In this document: in pieces, positions 45,501-56,666 of the stretch
Numbering within the stretch: position 1 is the stretch's first letter
Layout of the letters: the number at the start of each line of letters is the position of its first letter
DNA from: Calliopum simillimum
Taxonomy: Eukaryota; Arthropoda; Insecta; Diptera; Lauxaniidae
NCBI GenBank assembly: GCA_951812925.1
Contig: OX638369.1
Coordinates: forward strand, 64,556,228-64,620,227
Direction of reading: 5' to 3'
DNA length: 64,000 bases
Made by a program: the position numbers and the translations under genes
The notes under the pieces: model-generated
What the model saw: only the letters and a program-made list of their open reading frames with translations
Database searches by the model: none
Told to the model about the DNA's origin: nothing

Positions 45501-45653
45501 TAACCTAACATAACCTAGCCTAACCTTATCTAACCTAACCTAACCTAACCTAACCTAACCTAACCTAACCTAACCTAACCTAACCTAACCTAACCTAACC
45601 TAACCTAACCTAACCTAACCTAACCTAACCTAACCTAACCTAACCTAACCTAA
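45501..45653. repeat. CCTAA (TTAGG complement) array
   Basis: From 45531 to 45650 the pentamer TAACC repeats perfectly for 24 units, preceded by about 30 bp of degenerate units. Read on the other strand this is TTAGG, the ancestral insect telomere repeat, which Diptera do not use at chromosome ends. It is flanked by non-telomeric sequence on both sides. CTAAGAGCCAGCG / CTAAGACCCAGCG words lie on both sides (45235 and 45652), suggesting it belongs to a duplicated or mobile unit. Confidence 0.9.
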
Positions 45654-47769
45654 GACCCAGCGCTTGGCTGTCCTTCCTTATAGTATCAGAGCTGTATTTT
45701 ATAAAAGTCGCAAAACTTGTTTTCGTACCAATTGTAGCTTAAGAGATGTAGTCCGGTGAAATCGGGCTTTTCGATCCAATATTTTTGTAGAATACTTTTA
45801 CTCATCATAACTCAGTTCTTGGAACAAAATTGACGTCAAAAAGATCTCTAAAAGCAGGATATAATGATTCGAGATGTTCTAGAAAATTGTGTCTTTTGAT
45901 TTCATGATGACCTTGGGAAAATAAGTTTTATCCACAATGTAGTTTTATAGATAGAATTTTATTTCGGGTGTGCCCGACAAGCTGTTTTGTTCAAAATCAC
46001 GAAATAAAAGATAAAAAATTTTATTTGCGAGTTAATTAGAAAAATTCGAGGGTGGTTACAGCACACCGAGTCCCCCATAAAAAAGCCACTGGCATGACTC
46101 ATTCTCATCTCACTTTTTGACACACTCGTACATCATGGAATTTAAAAAAAAAGGTTTTTGAATCAATCTAGTATACATTGTATACATATGTTTGTATGTA
46201 CGAACGAACGTACAGCGTACAGCGAACATTTATGCGGTATGAAACAAATAAACAAATGGCATCACTCTTCTCTTTTTTTACTGCAACAAGAGCAGTGGGG
46301 CAACACTAAATTTATGACGCTTGTCAGTTCGGGTCAATTTGATTGCGTGGATTCACGAAGTGGCAACATTTGTGCTGGTTTCAGTGAATTTAGAAGACTA
46401 AAATGGGTCGTGGTAAAATGATGCAAAATAAATACAGAATTTCGTAGCATTTGTGTCATTGGTGGGTGCTTAATTTGTGTTAATTACTGTCGTCCATAAA
46501 TGATTTTGTTTGTACTTATTACACTATGCGACAGAAATCAAAATCAATAAGCACGGGAATATTATTAAGTTAACAGCTTCCTAAATTTGTTCTTAAAATC
46601 TCTTTTTTAACATACTTAGGGGTGGTTTAAGTATTAAGTAAGCATATTTTCAATGATTATAGACCCCTTCCCATATAAGCAAATCCTGAAAAACACGTCC
46701 CAATTATGATGAGAAGTAAGCAGTTTTTCAATTTTTTTATTTGTGTAAAATAAACTCAGGAACTAAACTATTTTTATAATTAAAGCAAAAGTGGTCATAA
46801 TGAAATTGAGAAAATGTTTTACACGTCAAATCAAGTTTGAGGGTTAAACTTAGACTTTTAAAAATAAGTACAATTTTTGCCTTCCGTAAGATTTGTATCG
46901 ACCCCTCTCTTCCTCTGTATAAGCAAAAATAAGAAAATTTTTAATCCCTCCCTCCCATAAACATGCTTAGGTTTTACTTATAATAGTTATACTACTTACT
47001 TTAGTCCTCAATATACTTACATATGCTTATTTTAACGAGAGTATTTGTTGAAAATAGTGGCTCAAATTACAAATCAAAGAAGTTTCAAAAATTTTTTGAA
47101 AATAGCGCCATAATACAAATAGATATATGTATTTAATAAAGGTTCACAGCGATAAGTCCCTATTTTTTGCTCAAGAATTTTCGATCCATAATTTCTTAAT
47201 AGGCTAAAATGATGTCAAAGTAGAGCAATTTGTGACTTTTTTATTTTATTACATTTCAACCCACTCGAAACTTGATTGACTTTTGTGCATTTGTCGTAGA
47301 AGAAATGTTTTGAAAGTGACAAACAAATTGGATTGTTTTCAACGTCTTATTAAAATAATAACTATATGTATGTGAGGTCTTTTGAAAAAAAGGGTACCTA
47401 AATAATTCTTACTAAATAAAATCCATTTGCATTCAAAAGTCATAAAAAGGTTTAAAAAGTTATTAATCATCAATGTCCACAATTGTAAAATTTGCTCTTT
47501 TTGGTATAAACTCAAAATAAAGACTCAAATTAAAAATTTAATAAATTAAAGGGTATTCCATAATTCATGCAAGATTTGAAATTGCCGCCATTTGTGCGGC
47601 AAAGGAAAAGGAAAAAACAGGTCGACAGATTATTTAGAGTAAGTCAAAATAAAGAACTACATGAAAGGACAGTGCGTTTTCATTGTTAAACAATATTTGA
47701 AATATAATATTTGGCTGCTATAGTTCTCAAATTTCGTAGAAAATATGGTGGGAATATTGATAAAATAAA
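45654..47769. other. Non-coding stretch
   Basis: No gene is supported. A small frame at 46158-46421 in a GC-richer patch shows no motif. The rest is AT-rich. Confidence 0.35.
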
Positions 47770-48065
47770 AACTCTTTGTTCTGTAAACTCTGTAATGAAG
47801 AAGAGGAAACAGCAGAACATATGCTATGTCACTGTGTCAGTCTAGCAAGACACTGACTTTCGTTACTTCTCTATCGCGGACTCCCTCTACATCTGAGATG
47901 GGCGCTTACCCTCAACGGACATAGTACCATTTATCAATGCCATTCGCCTATGGACTAACTTCTAATTAAGTCTTAACAGGGTAAGCACAAAAGGCCCTAT
48001 AGGCTACGGTGACTTTGGCGACTGGATCCCAACCCAATATGTAAATATCAATTTAAAGGATCCAA
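47770..48065 (+). pseudogene. C-terminal Cys-His tail and 3' UTR of a non-LTR retrotransposon
   Basis: From 47782 the frame reads CKLCNEEEETAEHMLCHCVS, the CxxC...H....C knuckle downstream of RT/RNase H in R1/I/Loa-type ORF2. After a frame change it reads PFINAIRLWTNF and a stop at 47963. About 100 bp of 3' UTR-like sequence follows. In-frame stops and the missing RT show it is a 5'-truncated relic. Confidence 0.65.
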
Positions 48066-48564
48066 AAGAAGTGTGTGTTCTCATCGAAGGATATCCATAC
48101 AAAAAAAGTTCACTGTCTCGACTGGGAATTCGTCGCATATAAAATTCGCAATAAATTTAAAATATCTGTGCACAACCTTAAATTGCTTTAATACTGTACA
48201 ACGAAATATAATACACATACGTACATATCTGTGGCCGTTTGACAAAACATCCCACGCACAGTGTAAGATTTTGTCAATCTGGATGCTCTTAATGGAAAAC
48301 ATAAAGTGCTCCAAACTTGATGATTTTTTATGTAAGATAAATGTCCACTTGTTATATAAATGAACTCAAAACCGAATGAAAATAAAACCATCAGCTAGAT
48401 AACAGCCATAAAACGTGAGTTATTAGAATGTTCACAAAAACTATTTTGTTTAACCCTTTCGGTCTATCTTTTTTGTTTCTCGTCCGAAAATCCAATTTTT
48501 TGTTACTTATGTTCAATAAGCAAAAAATAAATTTTAGTGCTGAATATAAGCATAAATACCCATT
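48066..48564. other. Non-coding stretch
   Basis: Overlapping open frames on both strands at 48073-48391 show no recognisable motif and are treated as chance. Confidence 0.3.
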
Positions 48565-48800
48565 TTTGTACCCTACACCCGGGGTTTATTCATGTTGTAC
48601 TTCTGTTTGTAGTCGTTACGATGGAAGCGTGGCAGGTGTAGAAAATTATACTATATGTATATTTTTGATCAGCATCACCTCATGAGACTATATAGTTAGG
48701 TCGGTCTGGCTTTTTGTCCGCCCGTCTGTTCATCTATCTGTATGTCTGACCACCTGTACGTCTATAGAAACCACGATTACGGAAAAACTAATCAAAAAAG
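48565..48800 (+). repeat. Dispersed dipteran repeat fragment with GTCY-type microsatellite
   Basis: Starts TACCCTACACCCGGGGTTTA, followed by GGAAGCGTGGCAGGTGTAG and TTTTTGATCAGCATCACCTC, then a degenerate GTCTG/GTCCG run (48705-48765). The order equals the 5' part of 60325-61145. It is truncated after the microsatellite. Confidence 0.65.
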
Positions 48801-49974
48801 CTCGATAAAATTTTATGGTGCAAGTTCTAGTCAATATTTCGACATTTATTTTATGTTATCCTATTCTAGGTAATTCTTAAATAAAAAAGGAAACGATTTC
48901 TTAACAAAATTCTATTCAATAAAACCTCTAATCAATAATTATTGTCAATCTGAACTTTTTAGGCCAGATATACATGGACCCAAAATTGTGGAAAATTTCT
49001 TCAATTTCAGATTTTTCTATCTTAGTGTTCATATCTGACTGTATTAATTCTTATTTAAGTGGAAGTAGTTTTTGTCCAACTTTGTCCATCTCTGGACCTA
49101 ACCTCCGGATATGGAATTAAACTCGATATCATTGACACTACGGCTGCAATCGAATCAATAGCAGCCGGATTGGCAAAATCTGACACTGTACCACGTCTCA
49201 CTTCGTTAAAAAAGCTAAAGCAAATAATTTGTGCTTGTGTCAAAATAGATTATGTGCTTTTGCATTCTTAACAAACACAAAAGATAACAATGTTTTCAAA
49301 ATGAGAAAAGATAAAGTATCAGTGTCAATTATTTACAAAATCCTTTACAATAATAAAATAGAGGTAAATAAGTAGGTACAGTGTCCTTTAACGAAGTCAA
49401 CTCTTTTTTGATATATAATTCTTTTTGTGTTTTTCTTTAGCATTGATCACAACTTTTAATGTGGTCTGAACAGCAGCAGACTGGGAGTTATACAAAGATA
49501 CCGGTAAATTGCAGCATAACGTTCAAACATGCATGGCGGAATTTTTTAAAATGTTAAATGTAGTCTATATTAGACCTCATATAAATAATAGATGCGTTTT
49601 TAAATTGATTTTGTGCATATTTCACTCATTTATGGCGCATACGACATTTTCGCAGTCACTCTTGGCGAAGATTGAAATTAAAATGTGGCGCATACGTTTT
49701 TTGAAATTACATGGTTTTATCTTTGAAGAATGCATTTATAACATTTATTTAATACACAGAAAGAAATTTGTAACAATTTGAACGGTTGAAATTGTACCAA
49801 CCCACAAAAACGGTCAGATTGAGTGTAATATTGTTAATTTACAGTACTATTTAGTATTAAAAACTTTAAAAATATCACACACACATCGTTTGAACTTCGT
49901 TTTACTCCGATGTAGTCCCACTCCAGGTATTTTTTTTTGCAAAGTTGTTCATATAGGTCCAAATATACAGAAAA
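48801..49974. other. Non-coding stretch with one unassigned open patch
   Basis: At 49055-49271 both strands are open for about 60-70 codons with balanced composition (plus frame includes SLDLTSGYGIKLDIIDTTAA), but no family is recognised. The remainder holds nothing supported. Confidence 0.3.
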
Positions 49975-50395
49975 AGTTTTTTTTTTAAATCGGTCAACGA
50001 GCTAATCGATTTTCCGAGTCGAATTCACATTGTTTCTGCAGTAAACAAAAAAGTTTGACAAAAACTAACTAAAAACTGAGTGTGCAGCTAGTTTTCTGTT
50101 TATTTATAGATTCAAAAATATTAGTTTTGAAAGTTTTAACTAATCGCGTTAACGAGATATTGTATTTTTAACAACTTTTTTTTGAAATTTTTTTGTTAAA
50201 AAAAAAAATGAACTTTTGCGTTTTTTTAGAAAATTAGCAATGTAAATTTTGATGTTGAATCCGAATCTGGTTTTAGAATTGCTATATCTAAAATGGTTTG
50301 AGAGAAATCCTAGCCTAAAGACTAATTTTCTATCCATTTTGTGAAAAATTAAAATAAAACTTTTTTATTCTTTTGAGGTTATATAATAGAACAAG
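49975..50395. repeat. Half copy of the 17.9-kb foldback family
   Basis: AAATCGGTCAACGAGCTAAT at the start, AACTAAAAACTGAGTGTGCA, CGTTAACGAGATATTGTATT, and TTAGAATTGCTATATCTAAA then ATGGTTTGAGAGAAATCC follow the same order as 17868-18250. Only one arm is present here, so it is a solo arm or a truncated copy. Confidence 0.7.
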
Positions 50396-51754
50396 GAAGT
50401 CCTTAGCCATAAAACATTAAGAAACACCGTGAATAATATTTCCACGGACACACAAACAGACGGATATGGCTATTCCGACTTAAAAGGTGATACTGACGAG
50501 GAATATATGTACTTTTCCATACCTGCCACGCCTCCTTCTCTGGTTTTTGAGGTGCTTATGTTCTTTTTGCGGTCAACAAAAAAACATAAGTGGCTCTTAC
50601 GACATAGTTGAAAGTGTGATATCTTTGTTAATCCACAAAATTCAGTTATAATATTTGGCATATAGATGTGAGTGACAAAAGATGCGAGTCAAAAAAAAAA
50701 AAATTTTCGAAAAAATGTCGCATACGCTACTGTTGCGGTTAGGGCTCGATATGTACTGTGAACATCGTAAATTTAAGCTAATAGGATTTTGGATAGAATT
50801 TTCATCAATCCAAACCTTCGGTAAACGGCCCATAGAGCTCTGTAAATTTACAGTTTCCTTGGTTTAAAAGCTATTGAGTCAGTCCTTTGCAGTAACAGTA
50901 AAATAACATTGAAAAAGAGTCCGCTAAATGTACTAACTGTTGCAATACAGTTAAATCTGTATTATGGCCAAAGTTTCCGTCGCACTGTGTAATTAGTCAC
51001 TTAGTTGAACCATAATTTTTATTTTACAAATCTATAATTTTTGCGGATTTTATTTCTTAATTTGAACTGTTTTCGTAAATTACTTTCTTTCATTTTTTCT
51101 TTTGTCGTTAATAATCATGGTTAAATCTTCTATTGCAATTTTTTAATTTTTTGGCTTTCAGTTTTGCTACAGTGAATGTATCTTACAATATGTTTTTTTA
51201 TCTTGGTCACCAAATGTATATACGAATGTATGTATTTCGCTATGGGCTTCTAGCAGACAACATAACGTTTGGATATTTAAAGCAAAGTGAAAGGCAAAAC
51301 TTCGACATACACTCACAGCACGCTTTATGGTCTCAGTCTAGTGCTCAAATGAAACATTTCCTTGAGTTTCCAGTTGGGCTGACATTTTTATTTGAACGAA
51401 TTTGATACAAATAAAGCAACAACATTTAAAAAAGTCAGCTGGGCCAAAATTGCAAAAATTGTTCGTTGTATATTTTTCTATTTTTTATTTTTTTTTTTTG
51501 CTTTTTTACATACATACATATGCAGATACTTCGGTTGGCCCAGCAACATGCATTCGAATCAACACTTTGGTTACAAACGATTCGTTAATTTTTGAGCTCA
51601 TAATCACCGCAGCAGCGCAGCACTCACTATAAAATTAAAAATTGAGTGGCTTTTTTTGGTTGTTGTTTTTTCGCTGTTACTGTCATTTAAAATTTAATTG
51701 GGAATTTGTTCGTTCACATTTTTGGCGCAATCGTTTTAAAACAGATATATGTAC
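50396..51754. other. Non-coding stretch with a dispersed-repeat fragment
   Basis: A minus-oriented mini-me-like scrap at about 50443-50545 includes GACGGATATGGCTATTCCGA and CATACCTGCCACGCCTCCTT. No other feature is supported. Confidence 0.4.
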
Positions 51755-52468
51755 ATTAGGACGATTGTTTTTCCCGGTCCGACTTAGCGGAAATCGTAAA
51801 ATGTGGATAATTTAGAGAAACTTTGCAGTTAGCCCCCCCGATATTCCTTATAAATTATTTTTTTAGAGCAGGAAAATAAGGAATTTTCTGCGAAATAATT
51901 CCAAGTGAATTTTTTAACCGGAATAATCTTTATTAATGCATGAAAAATAGAGTCCATTGCGAAATTGTGTTTGCTTTAAAAGTTATTCAAGGTCAAATGT
52001 TGCGAAAATCTGTTTTTTGCAAATATCTCGCTAACGATTAACTCTAAGAAATGTTTTCATGCAGCTTGTAGTTGAGGATATATATAAGTATATGTATAAA
52101 ATATTTTTCCGCAAAAGTTACCGTTAGCGAGAAATTAGCAAAAAACTGATTTTCGCAACCTTTGACCTTGAATAACTTTTTATGCAAACACAATTTTGTA
52201 ATGGACTTTCAACACTTTATTTTTCATGCATTATTAAAGATTATTCCGGTTAAAAAATTTACTTGGTATTATTTCGCATAAAATTCTTGATTTTCCTAGT
52301 CTAAGAAAAAATGTATAAGGACAAATCTACTTTGTAAATATCGGGGGGTAAACTGCAATGAAAATATAAACTTTCTTCGGCAAAGTTTCTCTAAATTATC
52401 CAAGCTTTTCGATTTTCACTGCGCCGGACCGCTTAAATTTCCTTCCATACAAATCGGCCCATCCTAAT
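51755..52468. repeat. 714-bp foldback element
   Basis: Ends ATTAGGACGATTG and, inverted, ATTAGGATGGGCCGATT lie within flanking GTAC words on both sides. Arms mirror throughout: GATAATTTAGAGAAACTTTG with CAAAGTTTCTCTAAATTATC, and TTATTCAAGGTCAAATGTTG with CAACCTTTGACCTTGAATAA. The centre is near 52110. The ATTAGG ends relate it to the foldback at 61641. Confidence 0.85.
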
Positions 52469-52849
52469 GTACATATATTGTATGTATTATGCTATAAAAA
52501 AACCATATGAATTTCAAAGGTCGATTTAAATAAGACCTTGCTTGTGGATGATGATTGCTGGTGATTGATTTGTTCATATGGATTGTTGGATTAATTCAAC
52601 AAAATAATATTTGTGAGATATCCGTAATAAATGGAAGTGATATCTCCCAATAATGCGATTACAAAAGTGTGTGAAGCGTGGTGCGAAAATGAGTCATCTC
52701 CTTTGGAACTTTTCCAGGAGATTTTTGGTCTAGAATGCATACCATGCAAAAGGTTTGCAAACCAAACGTTTTGTGACAATCTTCATAGCGCAATTTCCGG
52801 AGGGTGGCTTAAAAATTTAGAGTTGCTAGTTATTTCATTCCTTCCAATC
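52469..52849. other. Unassigned stretch with a Cys-containing open frame
   Basis: The plus frame 52631-52855 includes AWCENESSPLELFQEIFGLE and CIPCKRFANQTFC. It has no recognised family; it may be part of the retroelement whose 3' end follows. Confidence 0.3.
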
Positions 52850-52965
52850 ACATAGGTAATATAAATCCCACTGCAGTGACAAGATTTATAGATATTCTGG
52901 AACTATTCTGATAGGGAAAGAGGCTGTACAAAAGATCTTTCTGGTCGTAGTGCAATCCAGAGCCT
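52850..52965 (+). pseudogene. 3' end of an I-clade-like retrotransposon
   Basis: GNINPTAVTRFIDILELF and a stop, then AGGGAAAGAGGCTGTACAAA, repeat the minus-strand copy at 10537-10670 with few changes. The TAA tail is missing. It abuts a Tc1-like transposase fragment, so it probably inserted there or shares a rearranged junction. Confidence 0.55.
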
Positions 52966-53345
52966 TCAAAGTTCAGAAAGTTCCAGATCGCAAAGCGGTA
53001 AAGAAGTTAGAAGCAAAAAAACGAGCTAAACAATTGAGGTCTAATTTTATAAAAAAATGTACGTGCTGTGTGATGGATGATGAAACCTATGTTCTGGCAG
53101 CTGCACAGACTTTTCACAACTTTCAGGTCAAGATTTTTATATGGCTGATGGACGAAGTAATATTCAGGAACTGTTCCAGACAAAAAACCAAACAAAATTC
53201 ACTAAGAAGTTTCTTGTGTGGCAAGCCATTTGCAGTTGTGGCAAAAGAAGCCAAGCATTTGTGACATCAGGAACGATAAATACAGAAATTTTCTCATTTT
53301 ATTCAAAGCTCGCACATGTGAATGTTTTATTTGAGTCATTTGTTT
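52966..53345 (+). pseudogene. Tc1-like DDE transposase fragment
   Basis: The first frame reads AFKVQKVPDRKAVKKLEAKK and FIKKCTCCVMDDETYVLA, with the first catalytic Asp in MDDET. After a frameshift the next reads MADGRSNIQELFQTKN, KKFLVWQAICSCGKRSQAF and VTSGTINTEIF. This is the middle of a Tc1-type transposase. The N-terminal HTH and the second and third catalytic residues are missing. Confidence 0.7.
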
Positions 53346-53549
53346 GCCATTGAAAATGCGAAAAGATCTAAATAATTAAAATAAACTGGGATGGGTCATC
53401 ACTATCAGGGTACTTTGCAACACTTGTTGGCGTACAAAAAACAAAAAGACTTTGTTGAATGCGTAAACATCAACATTACCCAGACACAAGAATTAATTAC
53501 ACTAGTTAACAAATTTTTAAAATTATTTTGTTCCCTAATGTTTCATAGC

Positions 53550-54011
53550 TAGTGATGAGCAAAATTAGTCTTGGTCTTGCGTCTTGTTCTTGGTCTTGCT
53601 AAGTTTGCGAGACCAAGACCAAGACCAAGATGCTGATATTTTTGCAAGACCAAGACCAAGACTGCTATGGTATTGGTCTTGGTCTTGCTCACGATAATTG
53701 TCAAGACCAAAACTGCTTTTCAGTCTTGCTAATTTATAGTTAAAAGTTGTTTCACGCCCGTTTTGAAGATAAAATCATCTCTCGATTTGAATTTTGGCAT
53801 CTTAAAAACCCAACTGCTTTGGAAAAATATGGTTTTGAATACTCAATATCTCTGAAATTTTTTTCAAGACCAACACCAAGACCGAGAGCAAGACTTAATG
53901 AGCAAGACCAAGACCAAGACTCAATATCAAAACCAAGACCAAGACTCGATGTGCAAGACCAAGACCAAGACCAAGACTGCTATGGTCTTGGTCTTGGTTT
54001 GCTCATCACTA
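53550..54011. mobile_element. hAT-type MITE rich in CAAGAC
   Basis: The 462-bp element has TIRs TAGTGATGAGCAAA and TTTGCTCATCACTA and an exact 8-bp target duplication TTCATAGC (53542-53549 and 54012-54019), the hallmark of hAT elements. Both subterminal regions consist largely of (CAAGAC)n and the inverse (GTCTTG)n, about 20 hexamers in all. The middle 150 bp is non-repetitive and non-coding. Open frames with DQDQD runs are artefacts of the hexamer. Confidence 0.92.
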
Positions 54012-54019
54012 TTCATAGC

Positions 54020-54534
54020 ACAGAGCAACAACATTCAGTCTTTTGCTTACGAGTTACAATCAAATCAATGGGCGTGATAACAAATTTTTGAAACTGCCTT
54101 TTTTGTTAATGTTAATGTTAAATAGCAATTTTTTGCATTTATTTACTTACTTTGAAGTTTGAGCCAAAAACGCTGTCAAATATATTATTACGTCATAGTT
54201 ATGTTACCGTTGCCAGATTAGAGATTTGAAACCTACATTTAGGGACATTTTCTGCTGTAGAACACAAATATTTTATTTTTTCTTTTCTGTTTAAGTTAAT
54301 TTGAAAGACACTAATTTAGCATTGTTTCTTTCGTGTTTTTTTTGTTTTTTAATTTTTGATTTTGAATTCAATTTGGAAAGAAATTTGTTCCTTTTTTTTT
54401 TTTTTTTTGCAACTGAGACACTGCAAGACAAATGTCAATTCGAAATGAAAACAAACCGCTGTCAACGCGTTGAGGCTAAATAAAAGTGAATTTTCGGCGG
54501 CTATAAGCTATTTTGTCTAATTTTCGTGATAAAA
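54020..54534. other. Possible promoter region of the small spliced unit
   Basis: Contains GTTACCGTTGCCAG (54200), a TTGCC/GTTACC word combination often seen near fly promoters, and a GC-richer patch (CGCTGTCAACGCGTTGAGG) just upstream of the ATG at 54535. Otherwise AT-rich. Confidence 0.3.
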
Positions 54535-54786
54535 ATGAATTCCAAAGTTTTTTATGATGGCTGTGAAGACCTAAATAAAAATAGGACTTTTGTAAGTTCA
54601 ATTGGACTTACTATTATAGATTAATAAAGTACTTATAATGCAGTTTTTACATTCCGAAATTCTGTTGAGCAAAAATCTTTGTTTGATGCGAGAAACTCTC
54701 CTAGCATCATCAAATCAATTTTAGGCAAATTGGAGCTATTCGCCTTGCTGAATCCTTGTGCCATTGTTGAGCACATAATCGATTAA
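54535..54786 (+). pseudogene. Small two-exon gene-like unit of unknown function, frame-broken
   Basis: ATG at 54535 opens 19 codons (MNSKVFYDGCEDLNKNRTF) up to TTT/GTAAGT. A 52-bp intron (54592-54643) ends in TTATAATGCAG, a normal fly micro-intron. The following DNA has a clean frame reading FRNSVEQKSLFDARNSPSII then LGKLELFALLNPCAIVEHII and a stop at 54784. Joined at these sites, however, exon 1 leads into another frame that stops after 26 codons. One base must be gained or lost to fuse them, so it is a pseudogene, a relic, or my splice choice is wrong. No family is recognised. Confidence 0.4.
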
Positions 54787-55353
54787 ACGATAAAACGTTT
54801 TGAAATTTAAATTAGAATTTAACATTCGCGTTGGTGGCTATCAAATTTCGAAAAACAACAGGATTGCGTTTTTTGTAAAACTTTTCAGGGATAAGCGATG
54901 TCAGATGTAAAGAAAAAAATACAATGATCTGGTAACACAGCATTATGTCATCGTCAGCCAATCAAAATCGTGTAAAACTAAAAAATTATCTGATTGGCGT
55001 TTGAATCAATATGGCGGATGTGCATATTTTAGTGTTTTATTTTATTGAATATCTTATTAATCTCAATTAAAAAATATAAAAACTGACTAGCTTTTTAGAA
55101 TCCTGTGAACCTTCTTTACTATCTAAAACCATTATATCCGGGATTCTTTGATAGTGTTGTCACGCCTATTCCCTATACATACGAATGTATGTTAAAGCAT
55201 TTGTACATAGTGCATGGAGGAAATTGTATGTTTTGTTAAACAAAGTTATTGGAAGACTGGTCATATAAGACTGGACTATATGTCAATCAGACGCTTATTC
55301 CAATATCCAGAAAAACTTACAAGCATACTATATTTAACATTTAGCATAGTAGT
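54787..55353. other. Non-coding stretch
   Basis: ATGGCGGATGTG at 55011 opens only about 19 codons. GGTAACACAGC at 54935 resembles a fly promoter word. No gene can be claimed. Confidence 0.3.
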
Positions 55354-56666
55354 GGAATCAATAAAGCCCTAAAACAGGCAAAATGAGGAAGTCCTCAAGA
55401 ACAGGTCCGATTTAGATTATTCTTTTTTCAAAATTTGTTTTTTTTTTTAAATCAGAAACATTTTAGAGATGTTTCAGAATTACATAATTATTTAAACAAT
55501 AAACCTATAAGAAACTTACGTTTTCATAAAAAAAAAATGGAAAAACAAATCCAACAAACAAAAATAAAAGCAATCATTTTTAATATATTTGGCGAGGCTT
55601 AATCCGAATCTGGCATTAATTAAGATATCTTCTCTTTGTTTACGACCTAAACTGTTGCCATGTTTTTCTCAAGAACGACTGCACTGATTTGAATGAAACT
55701 TTGCAAAATGTTGAAAATTAGCATAGAAAGAATGAGGTGTGGCACCGCACTAAACTTTAAATTGAATTTGGTCATATCTCGTGACCCATGTAAGATATTT
55801 TGATAAAATTGAAAATCGAGAAAGTGCCACGTCTTCTTTTTATCCATTGAAAATTTGGATTCAATAATTTTCTTGAAAAAAGCTTTTGATGAAAATTTAG
55901 GAGATGTTACCCCTGAAAACTTAAACATGGCGTAGTGTTTGAAAGCTCTAGTATTTTTTTTTAAAACCTTATTTAAATTATTTGGATATCTTGTTGTTTC
56001 TCAGAGATATCCTAACCTTAAAGTTTACGTTTGATATTGAACAAAAATTTTCAATGATCAAAAAGTAGGCGTGGCACTTTCTCGATTTTAACTAATTTTT
56101 GCTCATTATAAGAAATTGATACTTAGTAACTGTGTACCAAATTTCATCAAAATATCTTACAAGGTTCACGAGATATGATCAAATTAAATTTAAAGTTTAT
56201 CGCAGTGCTACGCTTTTTCATGAGAATCTACGAAGTAAAGGGCTATCTCATTCTTTAGTCTATGCTAATGTTCATAATTTCGCAAATTTTCATTAAAATC
56301 GGTATACTCGTTCTTGAGAAAAACATGGCAACAGTTTTTGCATGCACAATTTTAGGTCGTAAGCAAAGGGAAGATATCTTAGAAACCATACGAGATACAG
56401 CAATTCTGATGCCAGATTCGGATTAAGAATCGCCAAATACATTAATAATGATTGCTTTTTCTTTGTTGTATTTTTTTTTTTTTTTTTTTCAATTTTATTA
56501 TGAAAACATAAGTTCCTTGAATATTGTTTAAAATATTTTCTAGTTCTGACTCAGCTCCGAAAGGTTTCTGATTTTAAATAAAAAAAAAACAACATTTAAA
56601 AAAAAAAAAATCTTCAAAATCGAAGCTGTTCTTGAGGACTTCTGACTGAAAGGCTTTATTGATTCC
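55354..56666. repeat. 1.3-kb foldback element
   Basis: Ends GGAATCAATAAAGCCCT and AGGCTTTATTGATTCC are inverted copies, followed by GGAAGTCCTCAAGAACAGG mirrored as CTGTTCTTGAGGACTTC. The arms remain paired to a centre near 55990 (AGTGCCACGTCTTCTTTTT with AAAGTAGGCGTGGCACT). GAGATATGACCAAATT-type words and the foldback core (GAAACCATACGAGATAC) occur in it. The arms are more diverged than those of the 25-kb element. Confidence 0.85.

Noticed and set aside
45501..45653. True chromosome end
   Set aside because: Array is short, internal and flanked by ordinary sequence on both sides, and Diptera do not use TTAGG telomeres.
53747..54091. 114-residue frame with DQDQD repeats
   Set aside because: It is a translation of the CAAGAC hexamers inside the hAT MITE, and the frame crosses the element border.
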